Shown here: one piece after another, positions 31,725-44,324 of the stretch | Layout: every line of letters begins with the position of its first letter | How positions within the stretch are numbered: the first letter of the stretch is position 1 | Source of the DNA: Megaustenia siamemsis | Taxonomy: Eukaryota; Mollusca; Gastropoda; Stylommatophora; Ariophantidae | Assembly: GCA_032433765.1 (NCBI GenBank) | Contig: JAVIAB010000073.1 | Location: forward strand, 52,401,144-52,465,143 | Direction of reading: 5' to 3' | Length of the DNA stretch: 64,000 nt | Notes under the pieces: model-generated | Databases searched by the model: none | Seen by the model: the letters and a program-made list of their open reading frames with translations, nothing else | What the model was told of the DNA's origin: nothing | Position numbers and translations under genes: made by a program

Positions 31725-32104
31725 TGATGAGGTGAAGGCGCGCCTCCCAGCACTAGAACTTGAAATTGTCAGCGACCCACACCTGATGGCTTGCGCCAAG
31801 ATCGGTGAACCAAAACCATCCAGACCCTGCTCCACCTTTCCGTGGTGCCTCCAGTAACAGACTAACCTGTCTAGTCTGGCCAAGCAAGCAGGGATCGAAG
31901 AGGGAGGACAACCCGGTACTCAAAAATGTCGTACTGAAGTCGGATGTGTTGGGCCGAAAGGTGCAAATATAACAGTTATACTGCAAACCACAACACAACG
32001 CAGACACGCCCACTTAACGTCCTTTTAAGAGCGGATGACGAAGAGGAATTCTACAGTCTACGAATACTCTAGAATAATTTAGTCATCTGGCGAACGCAAG
32101 CAAG
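31725..32104 (+). repeat. SINE-like element family I inserted in a minisatellite
   Basis: 380 bp with the duplication CAAATGATTT (31715-31724, 32105-32114). The end CTGGCGAACGCAAGCAAG resembles the tails of the core SINEs. Other copies: 2990-3240 (-) and 59115-59240. Confidence 0.7.
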
Positions 32105-32164
32105 CAAATGATTTGTAGTAATGTGAATACCAAAAAATGACGTGTTTTATGATAATGTTTTTAA

Positions 32165-32570
32165 TGAGATAGGTTTTGCAACGATTTAGATAAGTGAGAA
32201 GTACTATGAAGATGTGGATAAATGAGAAGTGCATTCATGGTGATGTGGATAAATGAGAAGTGCATTCATGGTGATGTGGATAAATGAGAAGTGCATTCAT
32301 GGTGATGTGGATAAATGAGAAGTGCATTCATGGTGATGTGGATAAATGAGAAGTGCATTCATGGTGATGTGGATAAATGAGAAGTGCCTTCATGGTGATG
32401 TGGATAAATGAGAAGTGCATTCATGGTGATGTGGATAAATGAGAAGTGCATTCATGGTGATGTGGATAAATCAGAAAGGCTTTTGTGGTGATGTGGATAA
32501 ATGAGAAAGGCTTTTGTTGTAGTGATGTGGATAAATGAGAAAGGCTTTTGTTGTCGCGATGTGGATAAAC
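32165..32570. repeat. 31-bp tandem array
   Basis: Unit GTGATGTGGATAAATGAGAA plus GTGCATTCATG, about 12 units, diverging to the right (GGCTTTTGT variants). Degenerate relatives extend from 31610 to 33030 and 33615 to 33890. Confidence 0.92.
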
Positions 32571-33039
32571 GAGAATCAAATGATTTGTAGTAATGTAAAT
32601 ACAAAAAAATGACGTGCTTTATGATAATAAAGTAATAAGTGAGAAAGGTTTTTATGGTGATGTAGATAAGTGAAAGAAATGTTGTGGTTATATGGATAAA
32701 TAATAAGGAAATGTGGATGATGTGGATAAATGAGAAAGGTTTTCTTGGTGATGTGAATAAGTGAGAAGAGATCTTGTGATTATGTGTATAAATAAGGGAT
32801 TATAGATGATGTGAATAAATAATAGTGGTTTTGTGATGAAACTGATGAGCGAAAAGGACTTTGTGATTTATGCTGGTTGATAAGAGAGGATTTAACATTG
32901 TTACGAGACGAGAAAAACTTTGTAATGAAGTTGATAGAGGTGGATTTTGTAATGACATAGATAAATAATGATAATGTGGATAAGTTAGAAGGGTTTTATA
33001 ATGATATGAGTAAATGAGACAATGGAACAATATTATAAC

Positions 33040-33615
33040 AGGCAAATGAATTTAAATATTTGCGAACGATTTTAACCTCAGATGGTAGATGTACAACAAA
33101 GGTGAGATGCAGAATAGCTCAGGCAAAGCAGCTTTAAAAAAAATGACTATGTAATCCATTTTTGACAATAGAAACAAGAAAGAGTTCTTAAATTTTGCGT
33201 AGAACCAGTCTAAATATGGATGCGAATCGTGGACAATAGGGCTCAGATTAGAAAATCACTGCTGGGCCTAGAAATGTGGTTTTACAGAAGAATGGTGAGA
33301 ATAACATGGACAGCTAAGAAGAGTAATGAAATCGTTCTGAAAAAGGCCAAAGCAAAAAGGGAGCTAATTTCCAATATTAAGAAGAAACAATCATCATTTT
33401 TTGGCCATGTAATGAGAAGGGAACAGCTGGAATATATTGTGATAACTGGAAAAATTGAGGGATGAAGAGAGAGGGAAGCCAAGAGAAAAGATACTAGACA
33501 GCTTAAAAGAATGGTCTGGCAGAAAGTCAACAAAAGAAATTATAAATGTTGAGATTGAAAGTTGTGGAGAGACATGATCACCTACGCTAGCAGGCATGGT
33601 AATTGATGACGATGA
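33040..33615 (+). mobile_element. RTE-like LINE 3' fragment
   Basis: Decayed but continuous homology to 7755-8285: GAAATGTGGTTTTACAGAAG, TTTGGCCATGTAATGAGAAG, tail AATTGATGACGATG. Inserted in the GATGTGGATAAATGAG repeat region. Confidence 0.85.
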
Positions 33616-34468
33616 ATAAATGAGAAGGGCTTTGTGATAATGTGGATGAGTTTGAAGAATTTGTGACGTTATAGATAAATAATAGGGATTTTGTGATGGT
33701 TATGATGAATATGAAGGGCTTTTTGATGATGATGTTGGTGGTAATGATGGGTGAGGAGGATGGTGTGATGATTTTGATAGATGTGAAGGAATTTCTGATA
33801 ATTTTGATGGATAAGGCTTTGTAACAATGTTGATTAATAGAGGACAACTTTTTGACAATGTTGATTAATAGAGGAAAACTTTTTGACAATGTTGATAATC
33901 CAAAAGATCTTTCAGTGAGTGCTGTGACCTTTTTATGATATACCTGTACAAAGATGTTTGAATGTTGGGTTGCCTTTTTTTTCCTGTTCATTCTGTGTAG
34001 CAAAGATAAACCAATAAAATATTACATTTTAAAGCTGGGATTATTTCAAAATGATTATGTGTGTGTGAAGCAAGATCTATTACTTTAGAATATGGTAGTA
34101 AAGCAAAAATATATATTAGCGTGATTTAACATACGTTAAAGAGCTGTGAAACAGCATTAAAAACAAAACATTACTTTTATTAAATTAATGCCTTTTTCTG
34201 AAAGCTTGTCAGGGACTGGAAAATAAAATCAACAGGGTTAAACTTCGTAACTTATATAATACTGCTTCTTATAATAAATGTTGTCTAACAGACTGGCATC
34301 AGCAGCCAGATAAAAATGATGCAGGAAAACACAAATGCATTATTATCAGTAGCCTGCAAAATTGGGCTTGAAATCAATTATGAAAGTCATGAAAAGCTTA
34401 ATTCCAACAGATGACAGAATATGGAACAGGCAAATAATGGCAGTGTTGTGGTAAAACTGGAAGCAAGA

Positions 34469-34833
34469 AGCCAGTAGTGGGGTGTGACGTAGACTCCTAC
34501 AAGGTATGGTGACAGCTTTACAAAACGGAACACAACAAAATACTGACGTTTCGGCCTACTTTACAATTTTGTCTCTATACTTATAAAAATATATATCTCT
34601 ACACTTCACCTATTCTCTAACATGTAACACATCTCATATCCCTTTGTCCACTTCTTCCTAACTTAATCATCCTTGATGTAGTAATAGATTTCTGTGCCTC
34701 ACCATTTGTTGTCATTGTTCTTGTTTTCTGAAGAATGTAGGCCGAAACATTAGTATTTTGTTGTGTTCCTTTTTTTGTAAAGCTGTCACTATACCTTGTA
34801 GGAGTGTACATCACACCCCACTACTGGCTCCCA
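34469..34833. mobile_element. Hairpin (long inverted repeat) element
   Basis: The left arm (34469-34560, AGCCAGTAGTGGGGTGTGAC ... TTTCGGCCTAC) is matched by the inverted right arm (34736-34833, GTAGGCCGAAACATTAGTAT ... ACTACTGGCTCC). The arms are about 92-98 bp with a spacer of about 175 bp. No duplication could be fixed. Probably a foldback/MITE-like element. Confidence 0.75.
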
Positions 34834-35530
34834 GATAACAGAATATACATGGAAAATAAACCAGTGGAAGAGATCGACCACTTTATTTATCTTGGAAGTC
34901 ACATTGATCGAGAAGGGGATACAAGTAAAGAAATTAGAATCAGAATAGCTAAAGCACAAATGTCCTTCAAATGCTTTGAGAAGTTGTGGAAATTAAAACT
35001 CATCAGCACAAAAACAAAATCTTAGTCTATTCAAATCAAATGTACTAGCAACCTTTACGTATGGATGTGAGAGCTGGAAAACAAGAGACAGAAAAAAAGT
35101 TGAATGCATTTGAAAATAAATATATAAGGAAAATATATGGTATAGCATGGAATGAAATAAAAACAAATGTGGAAATTAAAGAAATCGTCAATCAACCACT
35201 ATCATCATCAGTAATCAAGAAAAGACAGTGGACATATGATGAGAAGAGATAATAACTGAATAGCTATGCAAACCCTCATGTGGGAAACAACAGGTAGGAG
35301 GAAAAGAGGCCAACCCAGAGAAACACTGAGAAGAACATTGATCAGAGAGGGAAAGACAGCAGGAATCGGCTCCCTCACGGTGCTTGCACAGAACACAGAC
35401 AAATGGCGAGATTTGATAAAAGACCTTTGCAAGGATCGAGACTGCTAGAAATAAAATTTTGAAAAAGAAAGTGTATCTGGGTCTATGCCCTATGGGCCGG
35501 CCATGGCTCGAAAGGTCAATAGATAGATAG
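34834..35530 (+). mobile_element. RTE-like LINE C-terminus with 3' end
   Basis: Readings in broken frames: VEEIDHFIYLGSHIDREGDT, TYGCESWKTRDRKKV-like text and a basic C-terminus. It ends GGCTCGAAAGGTCAATAGATAGATAG, which gives the LINE's 3' end. Confidence 0.82.
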
Positions 35531-35669
35531 AACAGGCTGGAGTCAGAATGAAACCAATAATTATGGATGTTTGTACAAATACATCAACTCCAACATCCTG
35601 CTCAATCTTTTCCTAATTACAGTGTACATGTACATCTTTACCATAAAATATTAGTGAACACTATTCTAT

Positions 35670-35920
35670 TCTTTTTTGTAATGAGTGAGGAGGCAATCTA
35701 ATGTTCTTTTCTATTTATGAGTGAGAAGGCAGTCTAAAGTACTTTTATCTGTAACTGGTAAGAAGATAGTCTAATGTTCTATTTTTTTTGTAATAAGTGA
35801 GAAGGCAACCTAATGTTCTATTCTATTTATGTTGAGGAGGCAGTTTAATGTTCTATTCTTTTTGTAATGAGTAAGAAGACAGTTTAATGTTCTATTCTTT
35901 TTGTAATAAATGAGGAGGCC
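35670..35920. repeat. Degenerate tandem repeat of about 45 bp
   Basis: Units around TAATGAGTGAGGAGGCAATC and TAATGTTCTATTCTTTTTG, about six. Confidence 0.8.
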
Positions 35921-36119
35921 GGCTAAGAAGCTGCAGTTAGAGTCAGACAGTAGAAAATAAAAACAAGCATTGTGGTTTGAGATTTAACTTGCAGGCTTAA
36001 AATCCTAACCTCTGCAATATTATCTGTTAAAGATAAGAAGGCTTTTTATATATATTTGTAGGACAACTGCAAGATTAAAACAAAGACACTCATAAATTAT
36101 AATCAAGTAAAGGACGGCA

Positions 36120-36345
36120 CACAAGGCAGAAATTATTGACTCTCCGTGTCTGATATTGTTTGCTATCATTGTGTAAAACTTTGCTCAGAACCCACACTGT
36201 GTTTCACCGCATGCTCCTATTCAGGACAAGCTTGTCAACATTGACAAGGAAGATGATGCCTGCTATGGTTGTTTCTCACCTCTGTGTTCTTTGTGTTTCT
36301 TTAAGTCAGGTCTCTTTTACTTTTCACCACTGTTTTTACAAGTGT
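36120..36345 (-). mobile_element. RTE-like LINE 3' fragment
   Basis: Similar to 26640-26830 (TGACAAGGAAGATGATGCCT); decayed. Confidence 0.55.
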
Positions 36346-36469
36346 GAAAAAGAGCACTTTTAAAATAATTTATATTATTGTTTAAAACCTTATTTATTGC
36401 TTGCTTAATTTTTTTAACATGAATTTGTCCAAGGTATGTTCTTGATTCTTCCTGTGCTGTTAGATCTCA

Positions 36470-37265
36470 CATAGGGCTTGTAGTTTTTTTCACCACCCAT
36501 CTCTATTCTGGGTGAGATGTTCAATCTTTTCTAATGAGCCTATGCCTGTCAACTTTGCTTCTCTTATAAATGTTCTTTTTAGTGTCTCTTTAGGTCTTCC
36601 TCTTTTTCTGTATCCTGATATTTCCCATAGAAGAGCATGTTTTGGAATTCTCATGTTGTCTCTTCTCAGCACATGTCCGGGCATATGTCCATCTTCTTTC
36701 CTTAATTGTTGATGAGATCTTTGGTTGCAAGGCCATTTCTCTTATTTTAATATTAGTCTTGAATTCATTTCATTGTACACACAGTTTTTTTTTTTTGTTG
36801 GCATTTGTCTTCAAAAGTTTTTTATTTTTTCTCAATCTGTTTTGTTGTTTTCCACCTTTCATGTTCTTAGGTAAGTGTTGATAATACGTTTGAGTTGAAT
36901 ATTCTTAGTTTGGTTTTCTTGCATAGTATTTTTGATTTCCATATTTTGTCTAGGTTTTTAAAATTTGTTACTGCTTTTGCTATCCTACTTCTGATCTCTT
37001 TCTTTGTTTCATCTTCTTGATCTATACTACTACCAAGATATATATAGTGGTCTACTCTTTCTAATGCCTGGCGATTAAGATATAAATTGTCCTCTGAGGT
37101 ATTGTTATTTTTCATTATTTTTGTTTTATCCCTGTTGATTTCATGTCCTATTTTTTACACCATGGATGATAAGGTATCTGTTATATTTTGCATCTTGTTG
37201 ATATTGTCACTTAGGAGCACTATATCATCTGCAAAATCTAGATATGAGACCAAGGTATGGCAATA
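36470..37265 (-). mobile_element. RTE-like LINE fragment
   Basis: Minus readings ERVDHYIYLGSSIDQEDETK, KEIRSRIAKAVTNFKNL and GYRKRGRPKETLKRTFIREA. Same family as 34834-35530. Confidence 0.82.
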
Positions 37266-37942
37266 CATTATATCTTTCATTTTCTGAAAACCCATTAATG
37301 TTGGAGTTTTACAAGGATTTTAAAAAATGTAATTGTTTAAAAGCTTTCATTTCCTGAAAACCCATTAAATATTGAAGATCTATAAGGATTTTTTTTTTTT
37401 ATGTAATTGTAAAAAAAAAGAGCCTATGTAGTGTGTTTTACATACATATGTGCATGAGCGAACCAGTTGCTTCATTCTATTCCTTGTTAAATTTGAAATC
37501 ATGAGCTTCTTATAATGTATGAATATTGTTATTACTGTTAACACGTATATATAAATAAATAATTTTTTTACATTATGTGTTTGAAAGTTTAACCCGGCAC
37601 GATTATTTTTTGTATATTCACAGGGAATGTATGCCTTGCTTTAATTACATTGTTAAAATGAAGAATTCATTTATAATTTACAGGGATGCAATTTTTTTTT
37701 CTTCAAAATTACATTTATTATATTCATTTGTTAATGGTGATACGGAAACAGGTAGACATGGAATCAACTAATAAACCACAGCATATGTTATCTAATAATA
37801 TTTGAACATTAAATTGGCTACAAAACGACATCATATGTATACGACTAATTAAAATAATAATGATAGTAATAATAATAATCATCATTTTATACAGTTCTTA
37901 TTATTTGATCATTATAATACAGCTAAATCCACAAATAGTGTA

Positions 37943-38188
37943 AGTAAAAGTAAAGTACCCCCGTCACGCCAAGTGGCGTATAGGGAAATATGGTGTTAGT
38001 GACCCTATATTTTACAGACCTTCAGCACATGATTTTTGGGGTAATGTGGTCAGTATTACGCCCGTGCTGCTTTACTTTCCCAGAAAAAATCCGGTACCCA
38101 TTTAAGGCTGGGTGAACCCGGAAGCAGTCGGTTGGGATCGAACCCTACCCCTTGTCCGTGCTAGTCCAGTTGACTAACCACTGAGCTT
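37943..38188 (-). repeat. SINE family A copy, 5' end clipped
   Basis: Ends at GAGCT, lacking the first bases of the head. Duplication ACAAATAGTGTA at 37931-37942 and 38189-38200. Confidence 0.9.
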
Positions 38189-38234
38189 ACAAATAGTGTA
38201 TCTAATAATATTACTATAGTATAGTCAGTACCTA

Positions 38235-38475
38235 ACTGGACTACAAAGAACAAAAGGTCAGGTTCGATCCTGATCGATGGCTTCCAGGTTCACTCGGCCT
38301 AAAGCAAGCACCAGATTTATGGGTACCGGATTTTTTTCTGGGAAAGTAAAACAGCATGGGCGTAATACCGACCACATTACCCCAAACATGTGCCGAAGGT
38401 CTGTAAAAAATTATGGTCACTAACACTATATTCTCTACACGCCACTTGGCGTGACGGGGCTCTTTACTTTATAGC
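38235..38475 (+). repeat. SINE family A copy, 5'-truncated
   Basis: Starts at AACTGGACTACAAAG (A box lost) with an internal duplication of the GGGTACCGGATT part; ends GGGGCTCTTTACTTT. Confidence 0.85.
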
Positions 38476-38779
38476 CATTACCTATTAACTACAGCAATTT
38501 TTTTTCAGCTGGAAAAAGTCCAGAATGCATTCTGAAAACTTAGGATTTTAGCGGTCCTGTGAAAGCGTTTTTGTAACAACACAAAATATAGCCTATATGT
38601 CCTACAATTCACCTCGGCAGGCCCCAGTAATGAGAAAATGCCATACCGATAGTTTATATTTAGAAAAAAAAGCACTAAACTGAAATATTTTGGGTGCTAA
38701 AAATCACAACCTATGCAATAATATGCAATAATGCAATATACATCTTAAGAACATTGATAGAAAGATCTATAGAGGTAAA

Positions 38780-39895
38780 GAAAGATCTATAGAGGTAAAG
38801 AAAGATCTATATATGTGCTTTATAGACTATACGAAAGCATTTGACAAAGTAAAGCATGTGGAAATAATCAATATGCTGGAGAAATTAAACATTGATGGCA
38901 AGGATCTGCGAATCATAAAAAACATGTACTGGCAACAGACAGCAGCTATACGAATTAACAACCAAACAGGACAATTCCAATATATAAAGCAAGGAGTCAG
39001 ACAAGGCTGTGTTCTGTCACCAGATTTGTTTTCACTTTACAGCGAATATATTATGAGATCAATAGTAGACAAAAAAGGAATTGAAGTCAACGGTCACAAC
39101 ATAAATAATTTGTGATATGCGGATGACACAGTCTTAATAGTAGAGACAGAGAATGAACTACAAGAAATGATGGACATAATAATAAAAGAAAGTAACAAGA
39201 AAGGTATCAGTCTGAACAGTAAGAAAACAGAAGTAATGGTTATATAGAAGAAACAATCACCACCATCATGCAGCATAAAAATAAACGAGACAAATCTGAA
39301 ACAAGTGCAACGTTTCAAATACTTGGGCACAATAATAACATCAGATGGGAGATGCACCACAGAAATAAAAAGCAGAATAGCTCAGGCCAAAATAACATTT
39401 CAGAAAATGAAAAATATCTTATGCAACAAATCTATGTCAATAAAAATGAGAAAGAGAGTTCATCGGTGCTATATAGAACCAATTCTGACCTGTGGAAGCG
39501 AATCATGGACAGTAGACAAACAAATGAAAAGACGATTAGAGGTCACAGAGATGTGATTTCTCAGAAGAATGTTGAAAGTTCCCTGGACAACTAAAAAGAC
39601 CAAAGAGGAAGTTCTCAAAGAGGCCAACACAAAAAGGGAGCTATTAAAAAACATCAGAAAGAAGCAATCAACATTTTTTGGGCACATCATGAGAAGAGGA
39701 AAGTTGGAATACTTGGTAACAACTGGCAAAATAAAAGGAAAGAGAGATTGCGGGCGACAAAGAGAGAAAATACTGGATAGCTTGGTGTCATGGCATGGAA
39801 AACAGTCAACAACAGAACTGATACGGTGCACTGTAGATAGAAGATTGTGGAGGGATATGATCCCCTATGCCAACCGGTATGGCACATGATGATGA
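38780..39895 (+). mobile_element. RTE-like LINE, longest RT segment
   Basis: The reading CFIDYTKAFDKVKHVEII, IKQGVRQGCVLSPDLFSLY, then a stop at 39113 directly before YADDTVLIVE, continues in a second frame to FKYLGTIITSDGRCTTEIKS, CGSESWTVDKQMKRRLEVTE and GKIKGKRDCGRQREKILDSL, ending ATGATGATAC. One stop plus frame breaks make it inactive. Confidence 0.88.
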
Positions 39896-40154
39896 TACAG
39901 TACATCTAAAAATACTTGAACTGAACTGAAATAACAGATTGCTGTTTCATAATTTGAATAATGGTATAAATAACAGAACATTTTTGCACTCATTAATCCT
40001 ACAACATTATACTTACCACTAACCACAATTAGTGTTTCTAATACTAGAATTTTATCTAATTTTTTTTTTTATACATGACATCCTTCTCATTTTCATCAGA
40101 TGTAACAAAGGACTCCCACACATACCTTTGTACCATATACCTTTTTATCATATA

Positions 40155-40480
40155 CTATTTGGGGTCTCAGTATCCTAGTTAGGAAAACCACCTCACTAAA
40201 CTACCGATGTTCTGACAACCTGTGTTCAGTACCCGCTGGAAGTGGTGGGAATTGTACTCTTGGTTGGAAAAAATACCCCCACGGTCGACCCAGCCGCTGG
40301 CAGAAATGGGTACCAGGATAGCACTCTGGGAAGGTGAGGACTAGTGGCTCGCTAGTGAGTTACGATGCTTGAAGTGACACTAAAAAGAAGCCTCTAAACA
40401 CTTTTGAATAGGTGGCTGAGCACATATGACTAAACAAAATCTGTGTGCTAAGACGTAGATTCAAGTCTCATACTTTACTT
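40155..40480 (+). repeat. SINE-like family E, + copy
   Basis: Head GGGGTCTCAGTATCCTAGTT, body CCCAGCCGCTGGCAGAAATG and AGCACATATGAC, end TTCAAGTCTCATACTTTAC. Matches 43605-43860 inverted. Confidence 0.75.
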
Positions 40481-40890
40481 TTACCTAGCCTGAAGTTCCT
40501 ATCTTTGGCTAACTTTTCAATCTCAGTAAGAGAGTCAATTACTGCTATCTTTTCATCTCTTGTCAGTGTTTGTCTCAGTGACACTCAAGATTGGGCACTT
40601 TCTTTCATTTTCCTGCTGTTTCTTCTTTGAAATCTTGTTCAATGATTCTCTGGTTATTTCTTGTCTTCACATGGCTTACATATGCTTACTTTCTTGTCTT
40701 GATTACAATTAATGATACTGTTGGTTGTATGATCACATTTCTTATTGTTGCACTAGTCTTGAACACATTCCATTATATACAAAATATTTTCCTTAGAAAT
40801 TTGTGCTTGAATGCATCTAGTTTATTCTCTTTGACATATAATTTATTTCTTTTGTGGATTTTTGTATGTAGTAGGCATAATAATGCACGA
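40480..40890 (-). mobile_element. Decayed LINE 3' fragment
   Basis: Weak minus similarity to the RTE tails (TCTCAGTAAGAGAGTCAATT, CTTGTCAGTGTTTGTCTCAG, CACATTCCATTATATAC). Confidence 0.4.
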
Positions 40891-41117
40891 CAACATATGC
40901 CATTACGGGGTAAAAAAGTGTAATAATTTCACCTTATTAGGCCACAACATTATAAGGTGAGGGGCTAGTACTCTCCCCTGTTGTCATTACTTTCCTCCAA
41001 CCTATTGAATCAGGTACCCATTCTCACATCAAGTGGAGAATGTCAAGTGCATTTCAACTCTCTTCACTTAATTGCTAAGCTTTAGTGTTAGATACTGACA
41101 CTCAAATTGATTTGAGT

Positions 41118-41280
41118 TCGACGGAAAAAAAACATGAGTACCTCCGAAGTCAGAGTTATCTGCCTGTGTGGCGAGGGACCCCTGTGCACACGGCTGCCAG
41201 GGAAAAATGGATTAACACGCAAAATTCAGTTCCTAGTCTCTAGGGACTTTGTCAGAGTGGAAAGTTGGCGAACGCAACAA
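41118..41280 (+). repeat. SINE core family, partial + copy
   Basis: GAGTACCTCCGAAGTCAGAG, GGACCCCTGTGCACACGGCT, ACACGCAAAATTCAGTTCCT, GGGACTTTGTCAGAG, tail GGCGAACGCAACAACAACAA. It lacks the tRNA-like head. Confidence 0.82.
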
Positions 41281-42011
41281 CAACAAATTGATTTTATACT
41301 GACAGCTAATTCACAGCATATGCACATGTACTGTAATAGTACATGAACATTAACTATTAAATGACACAATATGTATATAATAATAATTCTGGAACATTGA
41401 ACTGCCATAAAGTCACAATTTGCATTGCTAGTACTAGAACATTATAATTATACTAAACCATGGCAGTGGCCTTGCATGGGTTTACAGTGCTTCGGGGCAA
41501 GATAAGAATGTGGATTACTAGTACCTGAAGCAAGGAGAGGATTATGCTCTTTACCCTGCTAGTTTTTACGTACTATTATGTACGTATTATATACCACACT
41601 TTCTTTCTTTTTTATTTTGTGCCTCTAAGAATTTTTCAGTTGGGGTAATCACCACGCAGGCACCTCTCACGGTAAGCCATTAAACTATGGCATTTGTTTT
41701 TTTGTTTTTTAACCATCAACACTACAATCAGATAATGTCCAATAGTTTTTGTATCTCTTTCCTGTTGAAATAGGAAGATCTCAACAAAGTACATAGACTT
41801 TGTAGCACTGGTAGAGATCTTCAGGGTAATTTCATAAATCTGGATAATTCATTCATGCGAAGATAACAAATAAAAGAAACAAACAATCCATACTTCATGT
41901 GACGTATAGGGAATTTGGCATTAGTGCCCATATTTTTTAATCACTGTCACATTTTTGACACCTGTTGAGCAAGTAATTTAGCCCTTTAGTTTCTTGGCAC
42001 TGGGTTGGGAG

Positions 42012-42270
42012 GGAGCCGCGATAGCTCAGTGGTTAGTGAATTGGACTACAAAGGACAAGAGGCAGGGTTCGGTCCCAACCGATGATTTCCAGTTCACCCA
42101 GCCTTTAATGGGTACCGGATTTTTTTCTGGGAAAGTAAAGTGGCACGGGCGTAATACCGACCACATTACCCTAAAAATCATGTGCCGAAGGTCTGTAAAA
42201 TGTATGGTCACTAGCACCATATTCCCTATACGCCACTTTGTGTGATGGGGTACTTTACTTTTTTTTTTTT
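42012..42270 (+). repeat. SINE family A copy
   Basis: Full head (GGGAGCCGCGATAGCTCAGT), B-box GGGTTCGGTCCC with one change, body and poly-T tail. Confidence 0.9.
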
Positions 42271-42785
42271 AACTGGGTGGGGGGCGCGACACCTGAGTTA
42301 TGATTCCCAGGCATAAGTCTCCTGCTGCAGCTGAGCATGAAAGCTCATAAAATGGCTTGAATATAACATATATGACTCTAATCTGCAGGAAACCTACAGC
42401 TGTGTTTACTGTCTGTAACAAGGTCACAAATATCTGTCCATAACCTTATAATTCCTGAACCTATTAAGTGTCATCCATCTAGTGTTGTTGGAAGCCTCTT
42501 CACATCTCTCTTAAATAAGCCTACTCAGGTGTGGTAGCGTGTCTGCCCACATTGTGATGAAAATTAATTTGATTACCATGTTATAACTCCACACCCACAC
42601 ACTGAAGAAGAACAAGTCTGTTGGATCTTAATTGTTCAGCTTAACTAGTTCAGGATATTTAATCATTCACACAAGTCCAAACTAACCAAAGTACAGGAAC
42701 ACATGCACAATTAGTCCAATTTAATTACATTAATTTATATTTATATATTCTATACAGTCATTTCCTAGTCATAACGTTGGACTTT

Positions 42786-43001
42786 TCAAAACATAAACTG
42801 AATGTTCAACTTAAGAACTGGGCTAGTTACAATTTTTCTCTGAGGCAACATTTTTGACTGCAGGAACTGCCCTATTCCTAATTCTTGTGCTGGTTTGTTT
42901 GCTATCCTCATGTAGTAAATTATTAAATCACTGAAGTTGGTGTTCCCAACTACAGTGGCAGCGAAATCTCTAGGGTCAACAGCTGATACATGATAACCTA
43001 C
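42786..43001 (-). CDS. Possible terminal exon, unrecognised product
   Basis: Open minus-strand frame preceded by an acceptor-like AACTTGCAG (ending 43002) and closed by a TGA at 42786. It reads VGYHVSAVDPRDFAATVVGN, then a hydrophobic FSDLIIYYM segment and a polar tail (KPAQELGIGQFLQ). Composition looks protein-like and no nearby repeat explains it, but I do not recognise the family and no companion exon was found. It may be a chance ORF. Confidence 0.3.
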   Translation of the reverse strand, partial: VGYHVSAVDPRDFAATVVGNTNFSDLIIYYMRIANKPAQELGIGQFLQSKMLPQRKIVTSPVLKLNIQFMF

Positions 43002-43259
43002 CTGCAAGTTTATATTGAAAAATTTGACTTGGGATACACATTAAAAAAATATTGTTAATATTTGTTTTATTGTACTTAAATGTTCAACTGTTGAATTTTG
43101 TATTGCAGTTTTAAGTGACGTTTATGAGGCCAAATAAAATTTATTTATGAAAACAAGTGTACGTCATGATTATTACCATTGTCATGAGAAGATGTTTGGG
43201 TCTAGGGAGTTATAGTTTTGGTTTCTTGCGATTGTGTTATGTATATTATATATGTTTAG

Positions 43260-43500
43260 TTTAGCTTAGTCGACAGTTTATCATTATTGGGCAATGGACA
43301 AATCCATAGTGCTCAGATCCTAACCTCACCATTCTTCTTAGTATAAAACAACCCCAGGTACATACCAGCAAAAGCACTGAAGATGGCTTCAGCTCAGATA
43401 CATAAACTTCGTAGCATCAGTGAAGACTTTGATTTTAACCTCCTAAGTCACCTCTTACAACTTGCATAACAGATGACAGTGGCTCTTATTCTTTTCTCTC
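43260..43500. repeat. Unclassified interspersed repeat H
   Basis: Blocks CAATGGACAAATCCATAGTG and TCCTAAGTCACCTCTTACAA recur (diverged or inverted) at 59310-59380, 61320-61450 and 63400-63430. Confidence 0.45.
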
Positions 43501-43604
43501 CTCACCATGGTCAGAACCTGAGTAGCCACATGGGCAAAATATTATAAATACAGCAGGTCAATAAATATTTAAGTGTCTAGCAACAATAATTGCTAGGTAA
43601 AGGT

Positions 43605-43860
43605 AAAGTATGAGACTTGAATCGGTGTCTTAGCACGCGAGTTTTCACCCATATGTGCTCGGTCACCTATCCAGACCGAGTTAGGACAGTGTAGCTTCAA
43701 TTCAAGCATTGTAAGTTTCAATGCGAGGCAGTATTCCTCACCTTCCCAGAGTATTACCCTGGTAACCCATTTCTGCCAGCGGCTGGGTCTGGTTGTCCAA
43801 ATGTCAGTTGACTAGTTTTTCCAACTAAGCTACCAAGGCCCCCAAATAATAGCATCAGAT
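43605..43860 (-). repeat. SINE-like family E, - copy
   Basis: Inverted match to 40155-40480: GAGACTTGAATCGGTGTCTT, CCCATTTCTGCCAGCGGCTG, CTAAGCTACCAAGGCCCCC. Confidence 0.75.
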
Positions 43861-44110
43861 GGTGAATGTATAGCAGGGGTGAGGTATAGGCTAACTCAGA
43901 CAAAAGCTGCACTTCAAAGATTGGAAGTTATGCAGCCCACTGTCGTCAACAAAAGTAAACAGGAATAACCTTTTCTGTGCCATGGGACAAAAAAAGGAAA
44001 ATCATTGGATGATACAGAAACATGGTTATACAGAAGAATGTTGAGAATGCCATAAACATATAAAATAAAATGTAATTAGAATGCTCAAAAAATGACCAAG
44101 AGAAAGCTTA
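43860..44110 (+). mobile_element. RTE-like LINE remnant
   Basis: TAACTCAGACAAAAGCTGCA, TACAGAAGAATGTTGAGAAT and nearby text match the 7755-8285 family; heavily decayed. Confidence 0.6.
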
Positions 44111-44324
44111 TACACAGCTGTGGTTGTTTTAATATAAAAAGTGTCATTTTTGTTATATCCTTGGAAATGTTGCAGCATTTTTGAGTGTAGATGTTTGGAG
44201 TTTACTACATTCCACTCATTCTTGAAAGTGATATTTTATGGAAGTGGTTTCAATCTGTGACACTGCACAAAAAACCTAAAATTTTCAGCTAAAGTATATT
44301 TATGCAGGAATTATATTTTTTGAC

